From: Lachnospiraceae bacterium | GTDB lineage: Bacteria; Bacillota; Clostridia; Lachnospirales; Lachnospiraceae | DNA length: 64,000 nt | Assembly: GCA_900771995.1 (NCBI GenBank) | Contig: CAAGQC010000078.1 | Span: forward strand, 6,560 to 70,559 | Reading direction: 5' to 3' | In this document: positions 31,703-41,672 of the stretch, piece after piece | How the letters are laid out: every line of letters starts with the position of its first letter | Numbering within the stretch: position 1 is the stretch's first letter | Notes under the pieces: model-generated | Databases searched by the model: none | What the model saw: the letters and a program-made list of their open reading frames with translations, nothing else | What the model was told of the DNA's origin: nothing | Made by a program: the position numbers and the translations under genes

Positions 31703-31736
31703 GGGGCGATTCATGACATATTTGGGGCGATTCATG
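31703..31736. repeat. Dispersed repeat, copy 2 (doubled)
   Basis: GGGGCGATTCATG (31703-31715) is followed by ACATATTTGGGGCGATTCATG (31716-31736), so GGGGCGATTCATG occurs twice, 21 bp apart. It matches the repeat at 14161-14181 in front of the paralogous gene. Confidence 0.6.
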
Positions 31737-31822
31737 CAAATATCCTCCTTTATTTGAGAAAAATGTTATAATTTATCTTAAGCTTAGAAGCATAAAGACA
31801 GAAGAAAGAGAGGATAAATCTT

Positions 31823-33505
31823 ATGAACAGAACAAAGTTTTTCAGAAGGATACTAAGCCTGGCACTTGCTGTTGTTATAGCAGTCAATATGGTGCCGGCG
31901 ATCCGTACAAAAGCAGCTTCATCGGGTTGGATAAAGGTGACAAGCAAGAATAAAGACACCATGGACGAAAATTTATCGGATGTGAGCGCTCTGATTGACA
32001 ATGGAAAAGAAGAATATATTAAGGCATTTAAGATTGCTTATAAGAATACACAGAGTGGGGAACGTTACATAATAGGAAAAAAAGGAACCGATTATGTATA
32101 TTATGACGACTGGAATAGGAATCTTTTGTGTGTTACAGGCGATGAAATAGACCAGGATACCTATCATACGTATTATTATCATCCACAATATACAGTTACT
32201 TTTGATCTCAACGGAGGAAATTTAGCAGTCACCACTGACAAGACGGCGGGTGGATTGCTTACAAGTATGCCTACGCCTACAAAGGAAGGGTATATTTTTA
32301 CCGGGTGGTTTTCTACTTTGCAAGGTACAGAGGGTTTGAGTCTATATAAAGAGTATAATGCACCAACAACCATTTATGCACACTGGCATAAGTGGACGGG
32401 AAATGAAACCTGGGTAAGAGCAACTACGATAAGTGATTTGGAAAACGCTGATTTGCCGATTTTTACCAGTAGCGTGGGAGAACAGTTTTTAAATACATAC
32501 TATACTGCGGATTCACTTCCGGAAGATGCGTATGAAGTTATTATAGGAAAATTTTACAGCTACGGAGTAAACTATTGGACGACCTCGAAAGAAACAGATG
32601 CATCCGGTAAACTGAGTACAAGATTCTATCTTTCCAATGATACGTTAGCGGAGAATATGAGGAATAAGATAGTTTATGTCTTAAAGGATCCAAATGCTGT
32701 GGCACCTGCGACTCCGGAACCTGCGACCCCGGCACCCGGAACTCCGGAACCTGCGACCCCGGCACCCGGAACCCCGGAACCTGGAACCCCGGCACCTGCG
32801 ACTCCGGAACCCGGAACTCCGGAACCTGCGACTCCGGCACCTGCGATCCCGGAATCTGGAACCCCGGCACCTGCGACTCCGGAACCCGGAACCCCGGCAC
32901 CTGCGACCCCAGCACCTGGAACCCCGGCGCCGACTCCCGGAGACTCCGGTGATAATACTTCCGAATCTGAATCACAGGCTTCCTCCCCGGTATTGAAGAC
33001 AACGAATATTGTAGGAGAGCAGATTTCCGGATGGGAGGCTATTACCAAAGCCATTTCTACGCAGACAAAAGAAAAACAGCAAAGTGTATCCGGCATAAAT
33101 CAGGATCTCCTTCATGTAGATGCCAGCGGTTTTGACAAAACAATTCCTGCCGCAACCATAAAAGAGGTATCCGCATCAGCACTTAGAGGATTACATGTAT
33201 TTGTGGGTGACTCCGATGCGGTAACATTTCTTGCAAAGAATGATTTATCCGGTTACAAAGAAACTAACTTTGAGCATAAGGATACTATCACGGATCATTC
33301 AAGAACCATTGATTTCACCCATAAACAGGCATTGGGAGCAACGGTTGTATTCCATACTACCGTACCCGTAAAATTGCATGAGGTGACTATCTACCAAGTG
33401 GATGCTGACAACAAGAGAACCCTGATTGCCAGAACCGTTTCTAATGCAAACGGACAGGTTTGCTTCCAGATCACGGGAACAGCAATCTATGTATTAGAAT
33501 ACTGA
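31823..33505 (+). CDS. Exported protein with shared C-terminal domain, paralog B
   Basis: 560 residues. Signal peptide (residues 1-30, ending near RTKAAS). Residues about 110-195 contain an InlB-type beta-grasp repeat (YTVTFDLNGGN ... GYIFTGWFS ... IYAHW). A TPAPGTPEP-type repeat linker of about 80 residues (290-370) follows. The C-terminal 170 residues (VLKTTN ... YVLEY) are closely similar to those of the protein at 14294. No sortase signal is visible. GAGAGGATAAATCTT precedes ATG. The repeat part is prone to length change. Confidence 0.78.
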   Translation: MNRTKFFRRILSLALAVVIAVNMVPAIRTKAASSGWIKVTSKNKDTMDENLSDVSALIDNGKEEYIKAFKIAYKNTQSGERYIIGKKGTDYVYYDDWNRNLLCVTGDEIDQDTYHTYYYHPQYTVTFDLNGGNLAVTTDKTAGGLLTSMPTPTKEGYIFTGWFSTLQGTEGLSLYKEYNAPTTIYAHWHKWTGNETWVRATTISDLENADLPIFTSSVGEQFLNTYYTADSLPEDAYEVIIGKFYSYGVNYWTTSKETDASGKLSTRFYLSNDTLAENMRNKIVYVLKDPNAVAPATPEPATPAPGTPEPATPAPGTPEPGTPAPATPEPGTPEPATPAPAIPESGTPAPATPEPGTPAPATPAPGTPAPTPGDSGDNTSESESQASSPVLKTTNIVGEQISGWEAITKAISTQTKEKQQSVSGINQDLLHVDASGFDKTIPAATIKEVSASALRGLHVFVGDSDAVTFLAKNDLSGYKETNFEHKDTITDHSRTIDFTHKQALGATVVFHTTVPVKLHEVTIYQVDADNKRTLIARTVSNANGQVCFQITGTAIYVLEY

Positions 33506-33522
33506 TAATTTATAAAAACATT

Positions 33523-33597
33523 AAAATCGTAACAGCTGAAAGGACACGAGATTCTTCGGAAAGATGAAGATAATGTCAAAGGCTGTTACGATTTTTT
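33523..33597 (+). terminator. Terminator with long loop
   Basis: AAAATCGTAACAGC/GCTGTTACGATTTT arms, 14 bp and perfect, around a 45-nt loop; T-rich after. It ends the exported protein gene. Confidence 0.8.
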
Positions 33598-33750
33598 GTT
33601 TTGCGGATTTGTCGAAAAAACTATAGTATTTCTCCCGGAGAATACCGGGAGAGAAACCGAAGCTTGATTATTTCCCAGTAAAGAGGTAAGATATCAGATG
33701 CAAATGAAAATAGTTACAAAGGATCTATAAGAAACAGGAGAACTAAGATA

Positions 33751-34638
33751 ATGAGTGAAAATAAAAAGAAGATCCAGAATGGTTTTTATACGGGAGAGAG
33801 ACCTCTGTTCCATGAGGGGCATCTGGAGATCGAGGATACGATCTTCGGAGAAGGCGAATCTCCGTTAAAGGAAAGCAATGATATTACTTTGAAGAACTGC
33901 ATGTTCCAGTGGAAATATCCCCTGTGGTACAGTAAAAATGTGGTGGCCGAGGACTGCACTTGGGCAGAGATGGCGAGAGCCGGTGTCTGGTATACGGACA
34001 ACTTACAGGTGAAAAATGCCATGATCGAGGCACCGAAGAATTTCCGCAGATGTAAGGAGCTGACGCTGGATCATGTATTTCTGCCCCATGCGGAGGAGAC
34101 CTTATGGCACTGTCAGAACGTTACCATGAAAAAGGTCAGTGCAAAGGGAGATTATTTTGCCATGAATTGCAGTGATATGCAGCTCTCCGATTTTGAACTG
34201 GTGGGGAACTATTCCTTTGACGGGGTGAAAAATGTGGAGATCCATCATGCGAAGATGCTGTCCAAGGATGCCTTCTGGAATTCTGAGAATGTGACAGTGT
34301 ATGATTCCTTTATTTCCGGGGAATATCTGGGATGGAACGCGAAGAATCTGACCCTGATCAACTGCACCATTGAAAGCTTACAGGGCATGTGTTATATCGA
34401 AAATCTGGTGATGAAGAACTGCAAGCTTCTGAATACGACGCTGGCCTTTGAGTATTCTACCATTGACGCGGAGATCACCAGCGGGATTACCAGTGTGCTG
34501 AATCCGGCCTCCGGCATTCTGCGGGCGGAAGGCATCGATACCCTGATCCTGGATCCGGCGAAGATCGACCCGGCGAAGACACAGATCGTGTGCGGCAAGA
34601 TTGGATGCAGACTGGACAAGAATCCGGAGGAGCACTAA
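33751..34638 (+). CDS. DUF3737-like beta-helix protein
   Basis: 295 residues. The start (IQNGFYTGERPLFHEGHLEIEDTIFGEGESPLKESNDI) and the recurring short strands (NVTMKKVSAKGDYFAMNCSD, ENVTVYDSFISGEYLGWN) fit the DUF3737 beta-helix family. No enzyme activity is known to me. No signal peptide. ACAGGAGAACTAAGATA precedes ATG. It is 2 bp from the aminotransferase gene, a pairing that suggests a shared transcript. Confidence 0.8.
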   Translation: MSENKKKIQNGFYTGERPLFHEGHLEIEDTIFGEGESPLKESNDITLKNCMFQWKYPLWYSKNVVAEDCTWAEMARAGVWYTDNLQVKNAMIEAPKNFRRCKELTLDHVFLPHAEETLWHCQNVTMKKVSAKGDYFAMNCSDMQLSDFELVGNYSFDGVKNVEIHHAKMLSKDAFWNSENVTVYDSFISGEYLGWNAKNLTLINCTIESLQGMCYIENLVMKNCKLLNTTLAFEYSTIDAEITSGITSVLNPASGILRAEGIDTLILDPAKIDPAKTQIVCGKIGCRLDKNPEEH

Positions 34639-34640
34639 CC

Positions 34641-35816
34641 ATGAGCAGCATTTTTGATAAAAAAGCCAATCGCCGGGGGACCGGCAGTATGAAATGGAAT
34701 GTTGGGGCGGAGGAGCTTCCCATGTGGGTGGCGGATATGGATTTCGAGACTGCCCCTGCAGTGACGAAGGTTATTATGGACCGGGCAGCACAGGGAATCT
34801 ATGGTTATACGGAAGTCTCTGAGGAGTGGTACAGAGCCTATCAGAACTGGTGGCAGGACAGACATCATTTTCCCATGGAAAAAGACTGGCTGATCTTCTG
34901 CACCGGCGTGGTGCCGGCCATTTCCAGCATTGTGCGGAAGATGACCACCGTGGCGGAAAAGATCGTGGTCATGACCCCTTGTTACAATATCTTTTTCAAT
35001 TCCATCGTGAACAACGGAAGATTTGTACTGGAGAGCAGACTGCGCTATGAAGACGGAACCTACAGCATTGATTACGAGGATCTGGAAGAGAAGCTGGCGG
35101 ATCCCCAGACCAGTATGCTGATCCTCTGCAATCCTCACAATCCCATAGGAAAGATCTGGGACAGAGAGACCCTGGAGCGCATCGGAGAACTGTGCTTTAA
35201 GCATCATGTACTGGTGTTGTCGGACGAGATCCATTGTGATATTACGAGACCCGGGACGGAGTATATCCCTTTTGCTTCCGTATCGGAGCATTGCAAATAT
35301 AACAGCATTACCTGTGTGGCGCCTACGAAGACCTTTAATCTGGCAGGGCTCCAGACGGCAGCAGTGATCGTGCCGGATGAGACGCTGCGGCATCGGGTGA
35401 ACCGGGGACTGAATACGGATGAGGTGGCGGAGCCCAATGTGTTCGCGGCCATTGCACCTATTGCAGCGTTTGAACAGGGCGGAGAATGGCTGGAGGAACT
35501 GCGGGCCTATCTGTGGGAGAACCGTAAGACGGCGGAGGAATTTATCTGTACAGAACTTCCGGAACTTACCACGGTGTCTGCGGATGCCACCTATCTGCTG
35601 TGGATCGACTGCAATGCCCTGCCGGGAGATCTGTCGGAACTGGAAGCGTTTATTCGCCGGGAGAGCGGACTGTTTGTCTGTGACGGCAGAGAATATGGCA
35701 ACGGCTACGGGTTCCTGCGCATGAATCTGGCCTGCAGACGGGAACTGGTTGGAGAAGGACTGGAACGGCTGAAGAGAAGTATCACTGCCTGGCGGAAGCA
35801 GAAGGCAGAAAAATAG
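34641..35816 (+). CDS. MalY/PatB-type PLP enzyme (cystathionine beta-lyase-like)
   Basis: 391 residues from ATG 34641, preceded by CGGAGGAGCACTAACC. Fold-type I aminotransferase-like: MKWNVGAEELPMWVADMDFETAPAV is the MalY signature, CNPHNPIGKIWDRETL and SDEIHCDI contact the cofactor, and Lys230 in APTKTFNLAG would bind PLP. Such enzymes break C-S bonds of cystathionine or cysteine, some also transaminate. Substrate is uncertain. Confidence 0.88.
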   Translation: MSSIFDKKANRRGTGSMKWNVGAEELPMWVADMDFETAPAVTKVIMDRAAQGIYGYTEVSEEWYRAYQNWWQDRHHFPMEKDWLIFCTGVVPAISSIVRKMTTVAEKIVVMTPCYNIFFNSIVNNGRFVLESRLRYEDGTYSIDYEDLEEKLADPQTSMLILCNPHNPIGKIWDRETLERIGELCFKHHVLVLSDEIHCDITRPGTEYIPFASVSEHCKYNSITCVAPTKTFNLAGLQTAAVIVPDETLRHRVNRGLNTDEVAEPNVFAAIAPIAAFEQGGEWLEELRAYLWENRKTAEEFICTELPELTTVSADATYLLWIDCNALPGDLSELEAFIRRESGLFVCDGREYGNGYGFLRMNLACRRELVGEGLERLKRSITAWRKQKAEK

Positions 35817-35935
35817 GTTTTGACATGATCAAATGACAGCAAATAAATGCAAAAACTGTCAGAATATGTTATACTGTATCTATTGTGCAGTCGCGCACAA
35901 AGAGAACAAATGATAGAAGAACATAGGAAATTATT

Positions 35936-37060
35936 ATGGAAAATTATCAGGAACGGTATAAACAGGAATTGCATCAGCAGGAGATCAACTCCAACCTGCG
36001 GACACTGAAGGGATTCTTCTGGATCTTTGTGACGATCATGGTCCTCTGGCTGTTGACTTTGATGAGGATCTTTATCGTGGACGCGGGGATTTTTTCGATT
36101 GCCGTGGGGCTGTCGGTAGTCATAGGGATTCCTGTTTTGTATATTTATAAAAAAGTGGACCTGTCCAAACATTGGGTGAAGTATGTATTTCTGACGCTGA
36201 TCTGTGTGATCTCGGCGGTCATTGCGGCATTTTTATCCTTTCATGCGGTGTTTATTTATGTGCTGCCGCTGCTTTTAGCGGTGCAGTACCGGGAGAAAAT
36301 GACACTGTGGATTACATATGCCGTCAACGATGTGACCATGGCCATCAGTATGGTGGCGGGATTTTATCACGGGATCTGTGATCTGAATCTGCTTCTGGGA
36401 AGCAATCACACCAGAGCGTGGTATGTGGAACAATGGATGGTGGGGACGTTACAGTTTGGCATTGAGCCGGATCCTATATTCGTGATATTGTTCTACGGAG
36501 CGCTGCCCCGGGCGGTGATCCTTCTGATATTCACCATCATTCTGCGTTATATCAGTATCAGCGGCCACGAGGATGCACAGCGGATCGCCGATCTGACGTA
36601 CCGCAAGGAGACCGATCTGGGTACTCACGTATATAATAAGAATAAATACGAGGAAATGATCGAAAGCTATTATCCCGAGGTGCGCAGGCTGGCGGCCATT
36701 TTCTGGGATGTGAACAATTTAAAATATGTCAACGACAAATACGGTCATGCCGCCGGAGACATCTTGATCCAGACATTGTCTGCGGCCTTGTATGAACTTT
36801 CCACGGACAGACGTAAGGTCTATCGTGTGGGCGGCGATGAGTTCGTTATGCTGATAGAGAATCCGGTGGAATCCGAGATACAGTCCATGGTAGAGTCGGT
36901 GAAGGCGGCGCTGCTGGAGCGGAACAACCAGGGAGGAATGCCGATCTCCAGTGCTGTAGGCTGGGCGGAAGGCTGCGGAACCGATGTCCGCAAGATCGTC
37001 AATGAGGCGGATGCGAAGATGTATGAGAATAAAAATCGTGGAAAGGAAGGCAGAAAATAG
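35936..37060 (+). CDS. Membrane diguanylate cyclase (GGDEF)
   Basis: 374 residues. Five or six membrane helices (about 25-205) are followed by a GGDEF domain (215-374). The active-site motif VGGDEF is at about residue 297-302, and FWDVNNLKYVNDKYGHAAGD is the preceding block. It should make cyclic di-GMP. The membrane part, ending FYGALPRAVILLIF, resembles that of the MCP-like remnant at 53126 (VYGIVPRAMVLIAV), so a shared sensor type is likely. The next gene starts directly at its stop. Confidence 0.9.
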   Translation: MENYQERYKQELHQQEINSNLRTLKGFFWIFVTIMVLWLLTLMRIFIVDAGIFSIAVGLSVVIGIPVLYIYKKVDLSKHWVKYVFLTLICVISAVIAAFLSFHAVFIYVLPLLLAVQYREKMTLWITYAVNDVTMAISMVAGFYHGICDLNLLLGSNHTRAWYVEQWMVGTLQFGIEPDPIFVILFYGALPRAVILLIFTIILRYISISGHEDAQRIADLTYRKETDLGTHVYNKNKYEEMIESYYPEVRRLAAIFWDVNNLKYVNDKYGHAAGDILIQTLSAALYELSTDRRKVYRVGGDEFVMLIENPVESEIQSMVESVKAALLERNNQGGMPISSAVGWAEGCGTDVRKIVNEADAKMYENKNRGKEGRK

Positions 37061-38029
37061 ATGGCAAACTGGGTAAGTGCAGGCTGCGGTGTTATAGCAA
37101 ATGAGCTGGCACAGGCTATGGAAAAAAGAGAACAGAAGCTGTACGGTGTCGTGAACCGGACGCAGGAAAAGGCAGTGGCCTTTGCGGAAAAATACGGCGT
37201 GCAGAAGGTATTTACAAGCTTTGAGGATGTATGTGCGGATCCGGCGGTGGATATTATTTATATTTCCACCCCTCATAATACCCATATTCAGTTCCTGCGG
37301 AAGGCTCTGGCAGCAGGCAAGCATGTGCTGTGTGAGAAATCCATTACCCTTAATTCCGAAGAACTGGAAGAGGCAGTACAGCTGGCGAAAGAGCACGGTG
37401 TGGTGCTGGCGGAAGCCATGACCATCTATCATATGCCCATTTACAGGAAACTGAAAAAACGCGTGGATGCCGGAGACTTCGGAGAACTGCGTGTGATACA
37501 GATGAACTTCGGAAGTTATAAAGAATATGATATGAAGAACCGGTTCTTCAACCGGAATCTGGCAGGTGGAGCATTGTTGGATATCGGTGTGTATGCCCTG
37601 TCTTTTGTCAGAATGATCTTAAGTTCCTGTCCGGATCAGATCACTTCCCAGGTGAAGCTGGCGCCTACCGGTGTGGACGAGCAGGCGGGGATCCTTCTGA
37701 TGAACCGGGAACAGGAGATGGCTACGGTGACATTATCCCTCCATGCCAAGCAGCCCAAGCGGGGCATGATCTCTTTTGACAAGGCTTATGTGGAAATGTA
37801 TGAGTATCCCAGAGGACAGAAAGCGGTGATCACCTATACCGAAGACGGTCATACCGAGGAAATCACAGCGGGAGCCACGGCGGATGCGCTGGTATACGAG
37901 GTGGAGGACATGGAACAGGCCATTGTAGGACACCCGGAGCTCATGAAGCTGGAATTTACCGAAGATGTTATGAAAATGATGACCCGGATCCGGAAGGACT
38001 GGGGACTGACCTATCCAGAGGAAGAGTAG
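37061..38029 (+). CDS. Gfo/Idh/MocA-family oxidoreductase
   Basis: 322 residues. Rossmann fold with GCGVIANELAQAM in place of the usual GxGxxG, then DIIYISTPHNTHIQFLRKALAAGKHVLCEKSITLN with the EK(S/P) motif (about 91-96). Dimeric dihydrodiol dehydrogenase-like members oxidise sugars with NAD(P). The start WVSAGCGVIAN is shorter than the common KWGIIGTGWIA form. It begins at the base after the GGDEF stop and lies 3 bp before the MATE gene, so the three form one operon. Confidence 0.88.
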   Translation: MANWVSAGCGVIANELAQAMEKREQKLYGVVNRTQEKAVAFAEKYGVQKVFTSFEDVCADPAVDIIYISTPHNTHIQFLRKALAAGKHVLCEKSITLNSEELEEAVQLAKEHGVVLAEAMTIYHMPIYRKLKKRVDAGDFGELRVIQMNFGSYKEYDMKNRFFNRNLAGGALLDIGVYALSFVRMILSSCPDQITSQVKLAPTGVDEQAGILLMNREQEMATVTLSLHAKQPKRGMISFDKAYVEMYEYPRGQKAVITYTEDGHTEEITAGATADALVYEVEDMEQAIVGHPELMKLEFTEDVMKMMTRIRKDWGLTYPEEE

Positions 38030-38032
38030 ACC

Positions 38033-39238
38033 ATGGGAAAAAATCTGACCACAGGAAGCGTCTGGAAGACGATCTTTTATTTTTCCCTGCCCTATTTTTT
38101 CTCGTATTTTTTGCAGACCCTGTATGGCATGGCGGATCTGTTCATCATCGGACGGTTCAATGGCGTGGACAGCACCACGGTCACTTTATTCGTGACGGTA
38201 TCTCTGGTGCTGATGGTGGGACTTCTGCTGGCAGCAGGCGGCATCGTAAGCGTGATGTACACACCGAAGGAAGCAGTGGCCGGTACGAGACAGTATCTGA
38301 TGATCTGTTTTGCGGGAATTCCTTTTATCACGGCCTATAACATTATCAGTTCCGTGTTCCGGGGCATGGGAGACTCGAAAAGCCCCATGTACTTTATCAT
38401 CGTAGCCTGTATCTGTAATATTGCGCTGGATTATGTATTTATTGGAGCGTTGTCCATGGGGGCTTCCGGAGCGGCGCTGGGAACGACCCTGTCCCAGGTG
38501 ATCAGTGTGATCATTGCCCTGACGGTTATTTTACATAAAAAAATGATTCCCGGCTTCCGGAAATCAGATCTGAAGCCTCAGAAGGAGATGCTGGGGAAGA
38601 TTTTAAAGGTAGGCGTGCCGGTATGTTTACAGGATGGATTTATCCAGATCTCATTTCTGGTCATCACGATCTTCGCTAATCTGCGGGGCATCAATGATGC
38701 GGCAGCGGTGGGAATCGTGGAGAAGCTGATCGGTATTCTGTTCCTGGTGCCTTCTTCCATGCTGTCTACAGTATCCGCTCTCTGTGCCCAGAATATGGGA
38801 GCCGGGAAGCATGACCGGTCGTTAAAAACCCTGCAGTATGCGGCAACCATTGCCGTGGGATTCGGCCTGGTGGCGGCATCCCTGATGCAGTTTCTGGCAG
38901 GCCCCGCAGTGGGGCTGTTTACCAAAGATGCGGAAGTGATACGGCTGGGCGGACAGTACATGCGCAGCTATGTATGGGACTGTGTGTTTGCAGGGGTGCA
39001 TTTCTGTTTCAGCGGGTATTTCTGTGCTTATGGATTGTCGGGAATCTCCTTTATCCACAATGTGGCATCCATTTTGTTTGCGAGAATTCCGCTGGCGTAC
39101 TGGGCATCCACGCAATTTGCCGATACCCTGTATCCCATGGGATGGGCGGCTCCGGCAGGCTCCATGATCTCTGTGGTGATCTGCGTGGCAGCCTTTGTAT
39201 GGATGAAAAAACACCCGGAGAAACTGACTTCCGGGTGA
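38033..39238 (+). CDS. MATE transporter with internal deletion
   Basis: 401 residues, about 50 fewer than the family norm. After the first helix the sequence FIIGRFNGVDSTT jumps to VTLFVTVSLVLMVGLLL. Relatives have a further helix pair (about 45 residues) between these points, so an in-frame deletion is likely. The rest is intact (ISSVFRGMGDSKSPMYFI, VGVPVCLQDGFIQISFLVI). Loss of helices this early should impair transport. It converges on the HAD gene with one base between stops. Confidence 0.8.
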   Translation: MGKNLTTGSVWKTIFYFSLPYFFSYFLQTLYGMADLFIIGRFNGVDSTTVTLFVTVSLVLMVGLLLAAGGIVSVMYTPKEAVAGTRQYLMICFAGIPFITAYNIISSVFRGMGDSKSPMYFIIVACICNIALDYVFIGALSMGASGAALGTTLSQVISVIIALTVILHKKMIPGFRKSDLKPQKEMLGKILKVGVPVCLQDGFIQISFLVITIFANLRGINDAAAVGIVEKLIGILFLVPSSMLSTVSALCAQNMGAGKHDRSLKTLQYAATIAVGFGLVAASLMQFLAGPAVGLFTKDAEVIRLGGQYMRSYVWDCVFAGVHFCFSGYFCAYGLSGISFIHNVASILFARIPLAYWASTQFADTLYPMGWAAPAGSMISVVICVAAFVWMKKHPEKLTSG

Positions 39239-39239
39239 T

Positions 39240-39977
39240 TCACCTTACCTCCGCTAAGCTAAGAAGAAGCTTCTGCAGAGCATAGGAGTCGCCATCCATG
39301 ACAGCAAAGCGGGCTTCCTTCGGCGGTTCGTCCGCGGAGCCGGAAGAGGTGGCGGTGTGCAGATAACAGCAGTCGATCCCGGCGGCCACAGCACCTGCCA
39401 GATCACTGGTGCGTTCGTTGCCGGTCATCAGACAGCGGGCAGGATCTAATCCATAGCGGTCAAACAGGATCTGGAAGAAAGCAGGATCCGGTTTGCAGCA
39501 GCCCTCGTCCGAGGAGATGAGGATACCGTCGAATAGCTCCCAGAGCCCCAGCGAGCGCAATTCGTATTCAGTGAAGATCCGCTGGGCGTTGGATAAGAGA
39601 TAGACCCCACAGCCTTTTGCACGGAGCTGTTGCAGGGTGTCGATCGTAGCGGGATAGCATTGCAAAGTATTCAGGGATTCGATCCGGAAGAACTGACCGG
39701 TAGCGGTCAGAAGGGCTTCGGTGGGGTGGATCCCTTTTTCTGTATACAGAATCCGGAAAAGGTCCGCAGCGCAGATCTCCGGATAAGCGTAGGGAGAAGG
39801 TGCGGTGCGGGCGGTCGTCTCCAGCTGCCGATACCTGCGCCGCAGTTCCTGCCCGGTATAGGCAGCCCCCTGAAAGGAATAGAATAGGGCCAGCTTTTTC
39901 CAGAGGGAAGGCTTGTTTTCATTGGTGTGGATGTCTACTAAGGTGCCGTAGAGATCGAAGATAAAATTGTGATACAT
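39240..39977 (-). CDS. HAD-superfamily hydrolase
   Basis: 245 residues from the ATG at 39977 on the minus strand (GAGGTCTCCC before it); a longer frame upstream lacks support. Motif I FDLYGTLVD (nucleophile Asp8, with Tyr at the second Asp position), motif II LLSNAQ, and motif III/IV CKPDPAFFQ, then MTGNERTSDLAGAVAAGID. Subfamily IA phosphatases act on small phosphate esters. Substrate unknown. Confidence 0.85.
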   Translation of the reverse strand: MYHNFIFDLYGTLVDIHTNENKPSLWKKLALFYSFQGAAYTGQELRRRYRQLETTARTAPSPYAYPEICAADLFRILYTEKGIHPTEALLTATGQFFRIESLNTLQCYPATIDTLQQLRAKGCGVYLLSNAQRIFTEYELRSLGLWELFDGILISSDEGCCKPDPAFFQILFDRYGLDPARCLMTGNERTSDLAGAVAAGIDCCYLHTATSSGSADEPPKEARFAVMDGDSYALQKLLLSLAEVR

Positions 39978-40200
39978 GGGAGACCTCATTTCCTGCGGGT
40001 TTATGGTTTGCTCTTTTCTCTCAGGGAGACAGAGCCGATAGATATAGTGTAGCATTTCTTGCATTTTTCATCTATTAAAAATATAATGGAACTATTCAGA
40101 ACCATGAAATAGCAGGAACCGCGATTGGGAGAATATGAAGTTTTTGTACCGCCTGATGAGGGGAACGGGATGGTTCGGCGGTAATACAGGGAGAATACCA

Positions 40201-41595
40201 ATGATACGAAATATAAGTCCGGGGAGGAGACTTCTGGCAGCGGGGATCGTGCTTGTACTTGGCATGACCGGCTGCGGAACAGGACAGGAGATAGCTCTGA
40301 CAGGGACAGAAGCGACAGGAATAGAAGAAATAGGAATAGAAGCGACGGCAGCGGTGGATTCTGGTTCCGCGGAGACGGCTGTCACCGGAGAAAATGTGCC
40401 GGGAGGTACTGTGGAGTCTGCAACCACCGGAGATGCGGGGCAGGCAGGAATCACAGAGGAGACGGATGCAGCATCCGGGCCGGAAGGAACACAGGGACAA
40501 AAGCCGGGGGCCACTGCAGCGCCCTGGCAGGAGCAGACCACGGCGGACCGCATGGCGGGACGGACGAAAGTGAAAGGCATCTATGTCACCGGACCGAAGG
40601 CGGGCAGTGCCGGAATGGAAGATCTGATCCGGCTGGTGGAGGAGACGGAACTGAACGCCATGGTCATCGACGTGAAAAATGACGAGGGAAATGTGACGTT
40701 CCGGCTGAACAATGAAGAGATCACGCAGGACATTCCCGTGTTGGACCGGATAGCAGAGATGCAGGCCGGAGTGCGTTACATCCGGGATATTCAGGCGCTG
40801 ATGCAGGAGTTGAAAGATCATAATATTTATACCATTGCGCGGATCGTGTGTTTCAAGGATCCCATTCTGGCGGCGGCACAGCCGGAACTGGCACTGACGA
40901 AACCGGACGGTAAGCCGGTGACAGATGCCAACGGACTGGCCTGGGTGAATCCCTACCGGCAGGAGGTCTGGGAGTATCTGACGGAGCTTGCGGAGATGGC
41001 GGCGGATCTGGGATTCGATGAGATCCAGTACGACTATGTGAGATTCCCGGTGGGGTCGGATGCCGATGCAGCGGACTACGGTGTGGATATGGAAGCTTAT
41101 CCGAAGCGGCAGGCCATACAGGATTTCCTTTCCTATGCGGGGGACCGGCTTCATGAAAAGGGCTGTGTGGTCACGGCGGATGTCTTCGGTACGATCATCG
41201 GCAGCGAGACGGACGTGCAGACCGTAGGACAGGATTATACGGCACTGGGACAGACGGTGGATGCCATCAGCCCCATGGTATATCCCTCTCATTATGCCAA
41301 TGGAGTGTTCGGCCTGAAAGTGCCGGATGCCAACCCTTATGAAACGGTATCGGCCGCCATGCAGGGCTCGGTAGAAGAACTGCAGGAGATCCCGGAGGCG
41401 GAGCGGGCTGTGGTACGGCCCTGGTTACAGGCGTTTACCGCTACCTGGGTGCCGGGACATATTTCCTATAACGGAACACAGATCAGAGAACAGATCCAGG
41501 CAGTCTATGATGCAGGATATGAGGAATGGATCCTGTGGAATGCGACGAACCGCTATTCGTCGGACGGATTACTGGACAGCGGGGAAGAGCAGTAA
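40201..41595 (+). CDS. Lipoprotein with putative glycosyl hydrolase domain (DUF4015)
   Basis: 464 residues from ATG 40201 (AGGGAGAATACCA); ATG 40135 would add 22 residues before the signal. Lipobox GMTGC places Cys at about residue 23. A Thr/Ala/Glu-rich linker runs to about 110. Residues 120-440 form a TIM-barrel domain (KGIYVTGPKAG, NAMVIDVKNDEGNVTF, FDEIQYDYVRFP, SPMVYPSHYANGVFG) of the DUF4015/GH-like family. It is likely attached to the outer face of the membrane and acts on a cell wall or other glycan. Confidence 0.8.
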   Translation: MIRNISPGRRLLAAGIVLVLGMTGCGTGQEIALTGTEATGIEEIGIEATAAVDSGSAETAVTGENVPGGTVESATTGDAGQAGITEETDAASGPEGTQGQKPGATAAPWQEQTTADRMAGRTKVKGIYVTGPKAGSAGMEDLIRLVEETELNAMVIDVKNDEGNVTFRLNNEEITQDIPVLDRIAEMQAGVRYIRDIQALMQELKDHNIYTIARIVCFKDPILAAAQPELALTKPDGKPVTDANGLAWVNPYRQEVWEYLTELAEMAADLGFDEIQYDYVRFPVGSDADAADYGVDMEAYPKRQAIQDFLSYAGDRLHEKGCVVTADVFGTIIGSETDVQTVGQDYTALGQTVDAISPMVYPSHYANGVFGLKVPDANPYETVSAAMQGSVEELQEIPEAERAVVRPWLQAFTATWVPGHISYNGTQIREQIQAVYDAGYEEWILWNATNRYSSDGLLDSGEEQ

Positions 41596-41672
41596 TAGGG
41601 AAAGAAAAAAGTTTCCGAAGAAATCCGGGCAGCGCTGCAAGGCAGGAAGCCCGGTCTGATAGGAGCATAAAG

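Noticed and set aside
40096..41292. 398-codon minus-strand frame opposite the DUF4015 lipoprotein
   Set aside because: Cys- and His-rich, unlike protein, and fully covered by a lipoprotein gene with signal and conserved motifs.
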